DNA from: a bacterium
GTDB taxonomy: Bacteria; Hinthialibacterota; Hinthialibacteria; H5-UNCL2
Direction of reading: 5' to 3'
DNA length: 64,000 nt
NCBI GenBank assembly: GCA_015075175.1
Contig: JABTUV010000001.1
Coordinates: forward strand, 1,039,677-1,103,676
Shown here one piece after another: positions 21,247 through 30,827 of the stretch. Under the pieces are notes generated by a model, which did no database searches, was not told the origin of the DNA, and was given only the letters and a program-made list of their open reading frames with translations. The stretch's first letter is position 1. The number at the start of each line of letters is the position of its first letter. Position numbers and translations under genes: made by a program.

Positions 21247-21804
21247 CTACGATCCCTGCCGCTCGAACAGCTGGCGTACTGCCGACCAGAGATTGCCTCC
21301 GATGCTGGCCCAATCCGTCCCCTGGGACGAGAGCTGCGGTCGCTCGGGGTAGGTGTCGGTTCGGTTTTCGATCACGCGCGCCAGATCTCCGGTCGTCGCT
21401 TGGTCGATGCCCACGCGCCGCGCCAGCGCTAGGTCTCGCAGCCGGGCCAGCGCTGAACTGTATTTGCCGGCCATGCCAGAGCGCAGATTCGGCATCAGCG
21501 TAGTCCCCGAGAGCCCACGCGAGACCAGGTCCTGCGCGCCGGCGCTCGTCAGGTTGCGGAATTCAGTGCTCAGGTCGGCCTCATTCTGCCGACTCTGGGC
21601 GTCCAGGGCGCCCAGCGACCGAGTCCGCAGGTCGGTCAACAAATTCGTCACCCATTTAAACCGGCGCTCATTTGCCTCCAGCGCCGCCTGGTAGGCTCTC
21701 TTCCACTCCTTCTCCGCATTGCGTTCCGCGCGCCGGCGGCTGCGGCCACCGAAGAACGAGCTGACCGCGGTGAGTACCGGTGGAACTGCCGCCCAAAGAG
21801 ACAT
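21247..21804 (-). CDS. Phage protein, possible DNA-ejection protein
   Basis: 185 residues. A short hydrophobic N-terminus ('LWAAVPPVLTAVSSFFGG') followed by basic residues leads into a helical region ('ERNAEKEWKRAYQAALEANE') and 'SRGLSGTTLMPNLRSGMAGK'. Small phage proteins with an N-terminal hydrophobic/glycine patch and a helical body often sit in the ejection module; this assignment is by pattern and position only. ATG at 21804 is chosen; it starts 11 bp after the upstream stop. Confidence 0.65.
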   Translation of the reverse strand: MSLWAAVPPVLTAVSSFFGGRSRRRAERNAEKEWKRAYQAALEANERRFKWVTNLLTDLRTRSLGALDAQSRQNEADLSTEFRNLTSAGAQDLVSRGLSGTTLMPNLRSGMAGKYSSALARLRDLALARRVGIDQATTGDLARVIENRTDTYPERPQLSSQGTDWASIGGNLWSAVRQLFERQGS

Positions 21805-21815
21805 AGCTGTTGCTC

Positions 21816-22823
21816 CTATTCTAAGACGAACACCAGCTCGGCCGAGAGATACTGCGCCGTGCTGCCGCCGCCTGATCCGCCCTGCTGCAGCTGCAGGCCG
21901 ATGGCGTCGCCGAAATCCACCCGGTACTTGTCCGCCAGCATCGAACCTACACCACCGGCGGACCAGCGCGTGTTTTCTGGCGGCGCCGCCACTCCCTCGC
22001 CGTCCCACCAGTTGGAGACCGCCTGCCCAGCGATCAGCGGGTTGATCCGAGGCTGCTTAGTCGTGGCGCTGCTTTGGATCACATTGTGCCTGAACCGGCA
22101 ATCCACCAGATAGCCCCTGCCACACCCCCAACGAGAGAAGGGCGTCCCGAGGGACGTGTTGCCCAGTAGGTCGGTGCCGTTCGAGAGCCCGCCGTAGGCC
22201 GCAAGAAATGCATAGTAGTCCAGGCGCACGACCATCTCGGGCCGACCGTAGTAGAGCGCGTCCAGGCTGGCCGGAAGCTGGGCTCCAGCAATACCCAGGT
22301 AGTCGTCGTTGATCCCGATGCAAAGCCCGTAGTAGGTGTCATCGCCGCTGGTGTACTTGAGCGGGGCTCCCGGAGCAATCACGGCGGCCAGCCCATTTTC
22401 GGAGGAAAGCTCAAGGACGTGGTTGGCCATTGCGCACCACGTAACGGGCGTAGGTGAACCGTCGTCCACGGTCGTCCCCGGCGTCTCCGGGAAGGTCGGG
22501 GCCGAGGTCCCTGTCGTGCCTCCCTTCACCGCCATGTACAGAATCCCAGCTTCCTTGATCACAGTCCCCTCGCTCACGCCCGTACTGTTGCCGGGCCGCC
22601 CCGACGGATCCGAGAAGTTGGTCGGACCGGAGCAATAGAGGTTCTTTGGGACCGCGTCGTACTTGGCGGAATCGACGGCGATCCACCGATCCATCCACTG
22701 GCCGCGCAACGACTCCACCAGCGAGCCATGAGTGATCTTCTTCGTCTTGCCGGCCTGATACAGGGCCAAAAGGTCGGCGGCGTTCGCCGAAGTCGTCTCT
22801 GGCAGGTTGTAAATTTTCGCCAT
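21816..22823 (-). CDS. Tail fibre/appendage-like protein
   Basis: 335 residues, beginning 'MAKIYNLPETTSANAADLLA', an opening typical of phage tail-fibre or trimeric appendage proteins that describe a 'TKKITHGSLVESL' segment. The C-terminal half is glycine, serine and tryptophan rich beta-type sequence ('GQAVSNWWDGEGVAAPPENT'). It has no signal peptide, unlike its upstream neighbour. Receptor binding is plausible but not shown. The stop of the preceding gene is 2 bp from this start, so they are read as one operon. Confidence 0.65.
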   Translation of the reverse strand: MAKIYNLPETTSANAADLLALYQAGKTKKITHGSLVESLRGQWMDRWIAVDSAKYDAVPKNLYCSGPTNFSDPSGRPGNSTGVSEGTVIKEAGILYMAVKGGTTGTSAPTFPETPGTTVDDGSPTPVTWCAMANHVLELSSENGLAAVIAPGAPLKYTSGDDTYYGLCIGINDDYLGIAGAQLPASLDALYYGRPEMVVRLDYYAFLAAYGGLSNGTDLLGNTSLGTPFSRWGCGRGYLVDCRFRHNVIQSSATTKQPRINPLIAGQAVSNWWDGEGVAAPPENTRWSAGGVGSMLADKYRVDFGDAIGLQLQQGGSGGGSTAQYLSAELVFVLE

Positions 22824-22825
22824 GA

Positions 22826-23983
22826 TTACCTCAGAACTTGATCCGGGTGGACCAGCCGATTGCTATAGATGGTTTTTCGCCGCATGATCCCGTCTAATAC
22901 GCCGCTCATCGTGACCTCAATGATCGCCCCCGGTCCGTAGCGCGGGTATCCCGCGATCTGGCTGGGAATCTTGGCCAGAGTAACCAGGTACATACCCAGC
23001 TCGACTGGAGAAACGTCACAAACCCGGGTGTCGGCGATGGCGGCGCCCACCAGGATCGTCATTACTGCTTCCGGCGTCTCGGGCAGATAGGCCGCCGCTC
23101 CTGTCCCGTTATGGACCAGCACGCCGTAGGCGAATGGGCCTCCGGGACAGAACCGTAGGTCCTGGTCCCAAGGGTCTATGGACCATCGCCCGCCCGAGGT
23201 CTCCCAGAACGACCGTTCCACATCCGCCTGAATCGTCACTTCGATCTCGGCCTCTTCCGTCGCCGTAGTCCAGGTGTCGTAGGCGGAGAATCGCACCGCG
23301 TAGGCTCCGATGGCCGCGTATGTGTGCGCGGTTGTCCCGGAAGCCCCGAAGACGTTGCCGCCGAGCGCCGTCCAGGTGAAGGCGTCGTAAGCCTCATTGA
23401 CAGGCAGCTCCCATTGAATGCGCAGCCATCCGCCGGTAGCGCCAGGCGCCGTACTGGTGGCCTGCCAGACCATCGTGGCCGACAACGGGTACTCCCCGCT
23501 CGTGGGCGTGAGTGAAATGGAAATCTCCACCGCCCCGGGCGTCGGCGTCGGCGTCGGCGTGGCCGTGGGGGTGGGCGTATGCGTAGGCGTAGGCGTGGGC
23601 GTGGGAGTCGGACTAACGGCGATAAAAGTCGTCTGCGCGTGCTGCTGCTCGACTTCATTCCAAAATACCGCCGTCACCGTCCACGTGCCGCCGGACAGAT
23701 AGGTATGCGTGGCGCTGATGGTCGCGGTAGCCCCAGAGAGCGGACCGAAAACGTGCACATCGCCGAAGTTCGACCCCTCTCCGCCCTCAAAGTACAGGGC
23801 ATAGCCGACGAGAGAGCCGACCGTGGTCGTCGCCGACACCGTAAGCGTGGCGTCTACCGGCGTGGTCCCGCTGGCCGGCGTCAGCGAGTCGATGGAGACC
23901 ACGAGGTTTTCGCCTCCGGCGCCCCAGCCGGGCAACGGAACAAAGATCAGGCACAAGATGAATGGCATCAAGCACTTACGCAT
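22826..23983 (-). CDS. Secreted PKD-like protein with Thr-Pro linker
   Basis: 385 residues. A clear signal peptide ('MRKCLMPFILCLIFVPLPGW', cleavage near AGG) predicts export across the inner membrane. Two Ig/PKD-like beta domains ('ATISATHTYLSGGTWTVTAV' and 'AHTYAAIGAYAVRFSAYD') flank a linker of about 30 residues made of Thr-Pro repeats. A C-terminal domain ends 'RRKTIYSNRLVHPDQVLR'. ATG 23983 has AAGAAGG just upstream and begins the signal peptide. A secreted protein inside a tail cluster is odd: it may be a lysogenic-conversion surface protein rather than part of the virion. Confidence 0.75.
   Translation of the reverse strand: MRKCLMPFILCLIFVPLPGWGAGGENLVVSIDSLTPASGTTPVDATLTVSATTTVGSLVGYALYFEGGEGSNFGDVHVFGPLSGATATISATHTYLSGGTWTVTAVFWNEVEQQHAQTTFIAVSPTPTPTPTPTHTPTPTATPTPTPTPGAVEISISLTPTSGEYPLSATMVWQATSTAPGATGGWLRIQWELPVNEAYDAFTWTALGGNVFGASGTTAHTYAAIGAYAVRFSAYDTWTTATEEAEIEVTIQADVERSFWETSGGRWSIDPWDQDLRFCPGGPFAYGVLVHNGTGAAAYLPETPEAVMTILVGAAIADTRVCDVSPVELGMYLVTLAKIPSQIAGYPRYGPGAIIEVTMSGVLDGIMRRKTIYSNRLVHPDQVLR
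23538..23614. repeat. Thr-Pro coding microrepeat
   Basis: A purine-poor/GT-rich stretch built of repeated ggcgt(a/c)ggcgt(c/g) units on the plus strand, encoding the alternating Thr-Pro linker. Such short units are prone to slippage, so length may vary between strains. Confidence 0.6.
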
Positions 23984-24038
23984 GTTAGCACCTTCTTTCA
24001 ATATTTTCGCACACATACTACTATACCGAAGCCGGGTG

Positions 24039-25237
24039 TCAACTCGGCGCCATCTGCCCGCCGACTTCCGGCGAGACCATCGCCAGTCTCCCGATCACGG
24101 CGTTTCCCCGCATCACCACACCGTCCACGCTGATTGGGTCTGCCACGGGCGCCTCGGAAAGGTCCGCGTTGTCTTTTTCCACCACGGCCCGACTGCCGTC
24201 TCCGATCTGCCTGATCCAGGTCCGCGCGGCCAGGTAGCGGTTACGTGCGATGGTCAGCCCCTCTACGTTCATGTGGGCGATCTCGGCGTCGTACCCCGGC
24301 CCGCGGTCGGCCCCGTTCCAATTGTACAGAAAGATGTTCTCGCGGATTACGGTGTTGAGGCAGGATTCGGCTCCGCCCTCCGAGGACACTACCAGCCCGC
24401 TGTCGTTGCCCACGAACACGTTCCTGATCCACTGCGTACTGTTCGCGTTCAAGGCATATCCACCCTTGCCCCAGTTGCCGACGATTACGTTCTCGATGAT
24501 CGAGGCGCCGTGGGCGTTGAAGTCCACGGCGATACCCCCCGAGTCCTCGTTTTTGGGCGAAAGCGCCGCCGCACATCCGGTGATCCGGTTGCCCTTGAAC
24601 GTCCACAGAATGAACGGATGGGCAGGATCGGTCTCGGTACGGCGTCCGTCATTCAGGTGCAGCCCGCAGGCCGCGTTCCCGAGCGCGCCGGGCGTTCCCG
24701 CCAGTCGGTTGCATTCGGAAATGAGACAATTTTCTACCAAGCCGTATCCACCCCAACCGGAGGCTGCCCGCGTCTTGTAGGCGGATACTCCCGCCTGCCC
24801 GCAACCGCGGATGGTGCAGCCTGAGACCACCAGGCGGTCGCCTGGAACGGTCGCTGCCGTGAACAGCACGCCCATGCCGCCCACGTCGAGAATGGTGCAC
24901 CCCTGGATTAGCACCAGACGCAGCCTGGGACAGCGAGCACCGTCAGATGGGCTCTGGTCGAATCAGGGTCATTCGCCGCACTGCCCCGGATGGTGCAGCC
25001 CTCGATGGTGATGTCCCGACCCCTCGACGTGATGGCGCGAAACGCCGATCCGTCAAATTCGCATCTCGAAAGCGTGACGTTTTTCGCCTGGGTTCCGAGG
25101 ATCAGGTGGGAACCGCGGTCGTCTGGTATGGTCGGCCCTGCTGCGAAGCGGCATCGCTCCAGCCGCACGTCCGGCGAGTTGACGATGACCTGGCCGGCAT
25201 AAGTTTGGTCCGAATACACTCCCGAAGCTAGGATCAT
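24039..25237 (-). CDS. Right-handed beta-helix protein (tailspike/depolymerase candidate), frameshifted
   Basis: About 398 residues when one single-base shift near 24910 is repaired. Frame one ends '...LTVLAVPG' and frame two resumes 'LIQGCTILDVGGMGVLF'. Repeated short beta strands with 'CTIRG', 'NCLISECN', 'GNRITGC' and 'NVIVGNWGKGG' describe a parallel beta-helix of the pectate-lyase type, the usual fold of phage tailspikes that bind or cleave surface polysaccharide. No catalytic residues can be assigned. Its ATG overlaps the upstream stop by 4 bp. No signal peptide. Confidence 0.7.
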
Positions 25238-25611
25238 CGCGCCTTCTCCCCCATCTCGGTCGTCGCGTCTCCCCGCACCGCCCGTAGCCTCTCCAAACGC
25301 GCATTAACCTCACTTGCCTCCTTACTTGCGCTCTCAATAGCGGCCTCGCCATAACGCGCCTTCAAGGCTACAAGGAACGCCCGCGCCGTGGGCGTCGCTC
25401 GCGCGATGCAAAGGGCCGCCAGCACGTTGTCGATCACCAACGTCGCAGGTTCGCGGTCGATATAGACCGCAAGCTCCTCCGGTACACTTACATACGAGGA
25501 GGCTTCCACTATGGCGACGTCGCCATTGGCCAGGCATAGCGACCCGACGCAAAGGATTGCCGCCAAAACAGACGCCGCCAGTATGGAGGCTGGATAGATT
25601 AAACCTTTCAT
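25234..25611 (-). CDS. Small exported phage protein
   Basis: 125 residues with a strong N-terminal signal sequence or anchor ('GLIYPASILAASVLAAILCV') followed by an alpha-helical domain rich in Ala, Glu and Arg ('SKEASEVNARLERLRAVRGD'). No family recognised. The ATG at 25611 overlaps the fibre gene stop as TGATG, which implies translational coupling. It is the second of three signal-bearing proteins in this cluster. Confidence 0.65.
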   Translation of the reverse strand: MKGLIYPASILAASVLAAILCVGSLCLANGDVAIVEASSYVSVPEELAVYIDREPATLVIDNVLAALCIARATPTARAFLVALKARYGEAAIESASKEASEVNARLERLRAVRGDATTEMGEKAR

Positions 25612-27362
25612 CAATCCCCACTCCCGAAAGCGGTCAAACTGTCTAGTACATACCAGACAGTCGCCGTGGTCGTTCCCGTCCCAGGCGTTCCATTCATGTA
25701 GACCGAAATGATGTCGCCATTACCGAAGGTGTCCACGCCGCGGTCCTGAAAGCTCCCCGCTGGGTGAGAGCTAGGATTAACTTCGTAAACCGTCACACCA
25801 TTCTTGCGGATTTGGTAGGTGTTCGTCGATCCAAGGTCCGCCGTACTGTTGACCAGCGTGATACCGACGATCGACCCTGCCCCGGGGCACACAAATCCAT
25901 AGGTGGAGCTGGTTTCAACTCCGTTATAGTCCGCGTAAGCGTTCTCCCGCGTGATCACGAACTCCACGTTCAGCGGGGCCGCCCAGGTCTTACCCGTGCC
26001 GGTTGGCGTCACGTCCCCAGCTACGTCCAAATCATCACTCAGAACGAACTTGCCCGGGTTATCGTCCCACTCCAGGTATTCCGCGCCTTGATCGAAGTAA
26101 AGATAATCGTCATCGCTGATCGCGGCGTTGCCGACGTACACGGGGCCGGAGAAGCGCGCTATATCTCCAGCGGCATCGCCGAACCACGAATCTCCCGTGG
26201 TTCCGAGCGTGCCATTGATCTCGAATAGGTAGGTCGTCGGGTTCGTGTTGTTGATACCGACCTTTCCACCCTTGATCGTAAATTCGTTACGGTATGTACC
26301 CCATGTACTCAGCGTCGAGAGTATCGCCCCGTTGGTAGACCATCCAGTCGATCCTCCAGGCGTACGAATGCTGAAGAGTACGTGATCGGGGCTATTATCA
26401 CGCCAATAGATTTCGTTGCTGTCGCCGGAGAGCCGGTGATACCCCGAGAAGTTGCTGCTGCCGCCATATAGCGTACCGTCTGACATCGAGGCATTACCCG
26501 ACCCGTCGAAGAGGAAGGTCTTCCACACAGACCCAGCATTGTTCCACAGACGAAACGCCGCCTGATTGTAGCCGGCGGATCCGCCCACGCTCATGCTCAT
26601 CTTGGCGAAGGGATACGAAGCCGTGTCGGGTCTTGTGCCGATGAGCACGTCATTGAGCGCGGTCCAACCGCCTGTCACATACTGGGTGGTGTTGACATGA
26701 AAGTTTCCCTGGAAACTACTGACCGTGCCTACCTGCAACGAAGCGGTGGTGACCTTTCCGCTAACTGTCAGGTTCCCGCTGATAGTCCCGCCGGTCAGAG
26801 GCAGATAGGTGGTCGCCAATTCCAACGTGGATTTGGCCGCTGCCAGGTCGTCAAGGTGGGTGGCATACCCAGACCACCTGTACGCCTTGAACAGCACGGT
26901 CTCTGGAATGTCGGCCTCTACCAGCGACCTGAAGGAGGGGTAACCATTCCCAATTCCACTGGCTGGACCGGCAAACACATAATTCGCGGCCTGCATGACC
27001 AGCGCCAGCTGTTGATCGCTGATGGACAGAATCTCAGTCGCGCTCGCCAGACTGACGGGCGGGTGAAGCGCCGCCGTCACATCTTCCAGCGTGGCGAGTT
27101 CCGCACCGCCCTTCCATCCCTCCATCATGCGCAGTGCCGGTACGGTCGCGCCCATTACCAGTGCCGCATAAATCTGCTCGAAAGCGCCTTGCGCCGTGCG
27201 CCAGTCATGGGTGTCGCCCGAAAAATCCGTCGCCGCCTCCAGCGCCGGAGTCGCCGGGCGCACCTGCCAGCCGGCCACCTCGGCGTGGCACATCTGCGGG
27301 CTGCAGCCGCGCAGAACCAGGGCGGCAAGCCCCAGCAACCACAGCCTGACTCTGCGCCTCAT
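25611..27362 (-). CDS. Tail-fibre-like protein with lipoprotein-type signal
   Basis: 583 residues. The middle and C-terminal parts look like a phage fibre: 'YLPLTGGTISGNLTVSGKVT' is the common fibre repeat, followed by 'GIGTTN'-type 'KVGINNTNPTTYLFEINGTL' and a beta-rich tip ending 'VWYVLDSLTAFGSGD'. The N-terminus is unusual: 'RRRVRLWLLGLAALVLRGCS' reads as a signal peptide with a lipobox-like LRGC. A virion fibre should not be secreted, so either the protein is surface-displayed or the hydrophobic start has another role. ATG 27362 overlaps the upstream stop (ATGA). Confidence 0.75.
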   Translation of the reverse strand: MRRRVRLWLLGLAALVLRGCSPQMCHAEVAGWQVRPATPALEAATDFSGDTHDWRTAQGAFEQIYAALVMGATVPALRMMEGWKGGAELATLEDVTAALHPPVSLASATEILSISDQQLALVMQAANYVFAGPASGIGNGYPSFRSLVEADIPETVLFKAYRWSGYATHLDDLAAAKSTLELATTYLPLTGGTISGNLTVSGKVTTASLQVGTVSSFQGNFHVNTTQYVTGGWTALNDVLIGTRPDTASYPFAKMSMSVGGSAGYNQAAFRLWNNAGSVWKTFLFDGSGNASMSDGTLYGGSSNFSGYHRLSGDSNEIYWRDNSPDHVLFSIRTPGGSTGWSTNGAILSTLSTWGTYRNEFTIKGGKVGINNTNPTTYLFEINGTLGTTGDSWFGDAAGDIARFSGPVYVGNAAISDDDYLYFDQGAEYLEWDDNPGKFVLSDDLDVAGDVTPTGTGKTWAAPLNVEFVITRENAYADYNGVETSSTYGFVCPGAGSIVGITLVNSTADLGSTNTYQIRKNGVTVYEVNPSSHPAGSFQDRGVDTFGNGDIISVYMNGTPGTGTTTATVWYVLDSLTAFGSGD

Positions 27363-27724
27363 GCCGCCAGTCTCCTTACGATGGCCTCGACCCGCGAGTC
27401 GGTGCGAATCCCCTGCCCGTCCTGGTCGTAAACCAGGAACGTGCCTTCCGCGCTATCCACCACATCGACCTGCTCGCACGGCCACAGCACGCCGTGAACC
27501 AGAACCCAAATCTCGTCGAAGCCCCCGCCCTCCACCAGCTCCCATGCTGTCCCGTTCCAGGTCGCCGCGATCCGATATTGATTCCACCACTCAAAGCCCC
27601 CACCGCCTCCTGCCTCACTCTCTCCCAGAGGCAGAGCGTTGATCCGCGCCTCCAGCGCCGCCAGCCGCTGTAAGATTCGCCGGACCTCCAGCGGACTGCG
27701 CGGCTCGCGCACACCCGACACCAT
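27359..27724 (-). CDS. Small phage tail-associated protein
   Basis: 121 residues. An N-terminal helix ('LEVRRILQRLAALEARINAL') is followed by a glycine linker and a beta domain ('FEWWNQYRIAATWNGTAWEL'). No family assigned. It is coupled to the fibre gene by an ATGA overlap and starts where the long tail protein appears to end. Confidence 0.6.
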   Translation of the reverse strand: MVSGVREPRSPLEVRRILQRLAALEARINALPLGESEAGGGGGFEWWNQYRIAATWNGTAWELVEGGGFDEIWVLVHGVLWPCEQVDVVDSAEGTFLVYDQDGQGIRTDSRVEAIVRRLAA

Positions 27725-30195
27725 TTGCGAAATTCCCCCAGCGAGAGGAACGTACCCCGCAGCCGCTCCTCCTGCCAGCCGTCCCCAGGCTCAACCGCCC
27801 GCAGGATGATGGCGAAAACTGGCCCCGCACGCGCGGTCGCACCAGGTAGTTCAGCCCGCCCACCCACATCCGGACGCCCGCCCGCCGCCGACACTACCGC
27901 CTCTCCTGTCTCCGCGAGACCACCGACCACCGAACGCGATTCACTTCGTCGGCGAGAGTGCCGGCCAACTCGACCAGCAGGCCGTCGCGCAGACCGGCTC
28001 GATCCGCAGTCAGCGGTCCGTAGACTACCCAGCTGTCGAAGGACAGCCCGTCGTCCCAGGCCGCCATGCCCGCTTGGTATCGGCGCAGATACCCGTCCCG
28101 GCATCCGAGCAGCACTCGCCGCTGCCTCTTCCACCGCCTCCAGCCGAGGACAAAGGCTCGTGGCGTAGTCGTGGCGCACAGGCCAGTAACTCCGGTGCTC
28201 CAGGTCGAACCAGTAGTGAGTCTCGGCTACCCCGCCCTCTATCGGAGTCAGGTAGAGATGGATACCGCGCCACGCTACGTCGTAGGCCAGGGACACGGTA
28301 TGAGTACTGGATCAACGCGCCCGAACTCGCCTGGCAGTCTCTGGTCGGAGATTCTCCGAGCGCCGGCCCTGACCCACCCACGTACAGGCCGCTCCTGGCC
28401 AGGAAATAGGTCCCCGCCGGGCGCTGCACCATGCCTGCCCGGAATCACGCCTACCTTGCGGGAAACAGCATCGAGCCCCGCCGGCCGCCGGGTCCCCGCG
28501 CATCACCCACAGGCTGTTCTCGCACCCCACGAGCATGTAGTCGTCGGAGTGCGGCATGAGCGCAGTGATCTCCTGGCCCAATGTTCCGGCGTCGCTGGCC
28601 GGCCCGGCGACGGGCCGCTGGGCGTCGCCTGCGTCGGCCCCTGCGTAGTCTAGGTCGTAGGGATCGCCCTGGCGCGTCATGTACCAGGCGTGGTCTCGCG
28701 CCAACACCAGGCGGTCGCGGTAGACCGCCAGGAGTCCGCAGCCCCCGGGCACCTGCCCTGTACGCGCAATCCACGGCTCCAGGCTGCCTGTGGCCGAGTC
28801 GTATACCTTGGGCACGCGCTCTACGCGCAGCGTGCAGTCGCCTTCCCCAATCTCGGCTCCAGCCAGCAGGACCAGCTCGCCTGGGCGCACATTGATGATC
28901 CGGTAGGTTCCCGGGGCGACCGCATCCGCCTGCCCGTCGGTTCGAGGCAGAATGATAGCCCCGTGGTTCTCCTGGTCGATGCCCAGCGCGGTCCAATCGG
29001 AGATCGACGCCGCCGTAACCTTGGCGCCTTCCGAATCCACGGCCACGCTGCACGCCACATCGTTTACCCGGCGGTCGCCGTAGTCGGCGATAAACACCTG
29101 CTGCAGGCGTTCGGCGGACGCCAGCGAAGCCTCGGCGAGGAGTGACGCTCCGGAAATCTCGATGGGATCGTCGTTCTCGTCGGTGATCGCATCGCCGTCT
29201 TCAGTCTCCAGGTAGTCGCCGGTCACTTCGTCCAGCTCGCCCAGGACGTTCTCAGCGTAGAGTCGCCCGTCCGCGCTGGCCACAACCGCCGTCCGGTGCA
29301 CTTCCTCGCCCTCCACGTCGTGATAACGGATCGACCAGGTCGTGATCGCCGCAGCCACAGCCTCCTGAAAGGAGGTGACCATCCAGCCTACCGCGGATCC
29401 GGTGAACGCGGGTGAGGCTACCGCTTCTCCCACGCGCACTCCATTGACGTAAGCGACGAAGTTGGACCCCCTGATCTCCAGTCGCAGCGTCAGGTACTGA
29501 TCCAGGTCCCCGCCGTCCGCCGGCACAACTGTAAAGTCGGCGAACCCATCGTCCCGCAGGCGGTTGAACCCGAACTCGGATGTCCAGGTCCCGGCATCGG
29601 TATTGGCGTAAACGCTGAACGTCGCCGACTGCCGAATAGCGTCGGAGTTCGGGCTGTCCATGCACGCCAGGAGCGTAAGCGCTCCATTCTGCGTCCACTC
29701 CTGGGGCACCACCGTAGCCTCCAGGACGTAGGGCCGCGCGCGATCTATCCGGTGGCTGTCGCTCCAGGCATACGCCGCCCAGTCGCCCCCGCCAATACCG
29801 CCGGACCCCCAAACCCCAAGACCAACGCCTTCAATCGGCTCGATCTCGGTCGGCGCGCCATAAGGCGACTCCGGGTCATAGGCGGGCCGCCAGCCGTCGC
29901 CTGGTGCGGTTCTCCCGTCCTTGAGGTTCTCCACATGCGTCGTGAGCGTCTCCCGCCTAACCATCGAGACGCACTGGAGCATTCGCACGGGGCCGCCCAC
30001 CCCCACGCGCTGGGCAAAGGCTTTCGCCAACCCCGGCCGCGAGCCGCCCCGCAGCCGGCCCGGGACCGCGCCATAGGGCCACACATTCATGCAGTCCGGC
30101 GTAGTGAAGGGAGGCTGAAGCCAGAAGGGTCGCTTCCGATCCAGTCCCCCATCGGGGAACTGCGCCTCCAGAATGGAGAACTTGGGCTCAGGCAT
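27725..30195 (-). CDS. Large phage tail protein, frameshifted at C-terminus
   Basis: Intact for about 590 residues from ATG 30195, then broken by several shifts between about 28470 and 27725. Conserved text reappears in other frames: 'TPIEGGVAETHYWFDLEHRS', 'LLGCRDGYLRRYQAGMAAWD', 'GLNYLVRPRVRGQF' and 'LRGTFLSLGEF'. The start 'ILEAQFPDGGLDRKRPFWLQ', a lectin-like central region and propeller-like 'YRDRLVLARDHAWYMTRQGD' resemble large tail-tube/nozzle or stopper-type proteins of short-tailed phages. The start overlaps the preceding stop (TGATG). The exact 3' end is uncertain. Confidence 0.65.
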
Positions 30196-30455
30196 CAGGC
30201 CGTAGGCCCGCCTCCGTTGGCGTCGAAGTCGCATTCATCGTGGTCTCCGATGTTGATGTAGAGAGCCGCGTTGATGTCGGTTGCCCCGCGCTTGATGAAG
30301 AGGCATCCCGCCGCGTAGCCCGCCGTGCCGTCTTCGGGCACAGTGTCTCCCCACGCAAGGAGAAACCCTTCTCCATCGTGGAGGATGCCGCCGCTGGTCC
30401 CCGCAGCGCCGTGCCGCGCCAGCCCACGCTGTCCGAATAAGTTGATTGGATTCAC
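30195..30455 (-). CDS. Small conserved phage protein
   Basis: 86 residues from GTG 30455, which overlaps the upstream stop as GTGA. 'GYAAGCLFIKRGATDINAAL' followed by 'YINIGDHDECDF' is a pattern common in small phage proteins encoded between head and tail genes, often suggested as decoration proteins. Function unproven. Confidence 0.65.
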   Translation of the reverse strand: MNPINLFGQRGLARHGAAGTSGGILHDGEGFLLAWGDTVPEDGTAGYAAGCLFIKRGATDINAALYINIGDHDECDFDANGGGPTA

Positions 30456-30730
30456 TCGCAGTCTCCCTTCTTTTCGATGGCCCTCATAAGGGCGTCCCAG
30501 TGCTCCTCGGGCATGACTACCCACCCGCCGATGTCCTGGCGCGCCGGGTCTCCCGCCACCCGCAGCGGCGCTACCAACGCCTTGGTGTTTTCCACCACCC
30601 GGCCCGGATAGCCGGGGTGCACGATCACATAGCGCGTTTCAACGCGCGGCCCCATCGTCCCCAGGCTGATGCACCCCAAGCTCAGCCAGGAGATCAGCAT
30701 CAGGAGGGCGCAGACGCTCATCCGGCCCAT
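30452..30730 (-). CDS. Phage lipoprotein (outer-spanin-like)
   Basis: 92 residues. The N-terminus 'VCALLMLISWLSLGC' is a lipoprotein signal with lipobox LSLGC. The rest is a short soluble domain with 'RYVIVHPGYPGRVVENTKAL'. It overlaps, in another frame, the small membrane protein gene at 30639-30827. Overlapping membrane-protein/lipoprotein pairs after a holin are typical of Rz/Rz1 spanins, but no family match is claimed. Confidence 0.6.
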   Translation of the reverse strand: MGRMSVCALLMLISWLSLGCISLGTMGPRVETRYVIVHPGYPGRVVENTKALVAPLRVAGDPARQDIGGWVVMPEEHWDALMRAIEKKGDCE

Positions 30731-30827
30731 GCTTCTCGACCCTGTACCTTTCCGGAGCCGTCCTAACGAACAGCTCCTTGTAAACCGCCGCCAGGAGTTG
30801 TACGACCCATACGATCCATGCCCTCAT
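30639..30827 (-). CDS. Small membrane protein (inner-spanin-like)
   Basis: 62 residues with one N-terminal transmembrane helix ('AWIVWVVQLLAAVYKELFV') and a charged tail. The ATG at 30827 overlaps the holin stop (ATGA). Together with the embedded lipoprotein gene it could be a compact spanin pair, although the soluble part is short for an i-spanin. Confidence 0.5.
   Translation of the reverse strand: MRAWIVWVVQLLAAVYKELFVRTAPERYRVEKHGPDERLRPPDADLLAELGVHQPGDDGAAR

Noticed and set aside
27894..28115. Separate small gene in the tail region
   Set aside because: Its text continues the large tail protein after a frameshift and has no own start signal.
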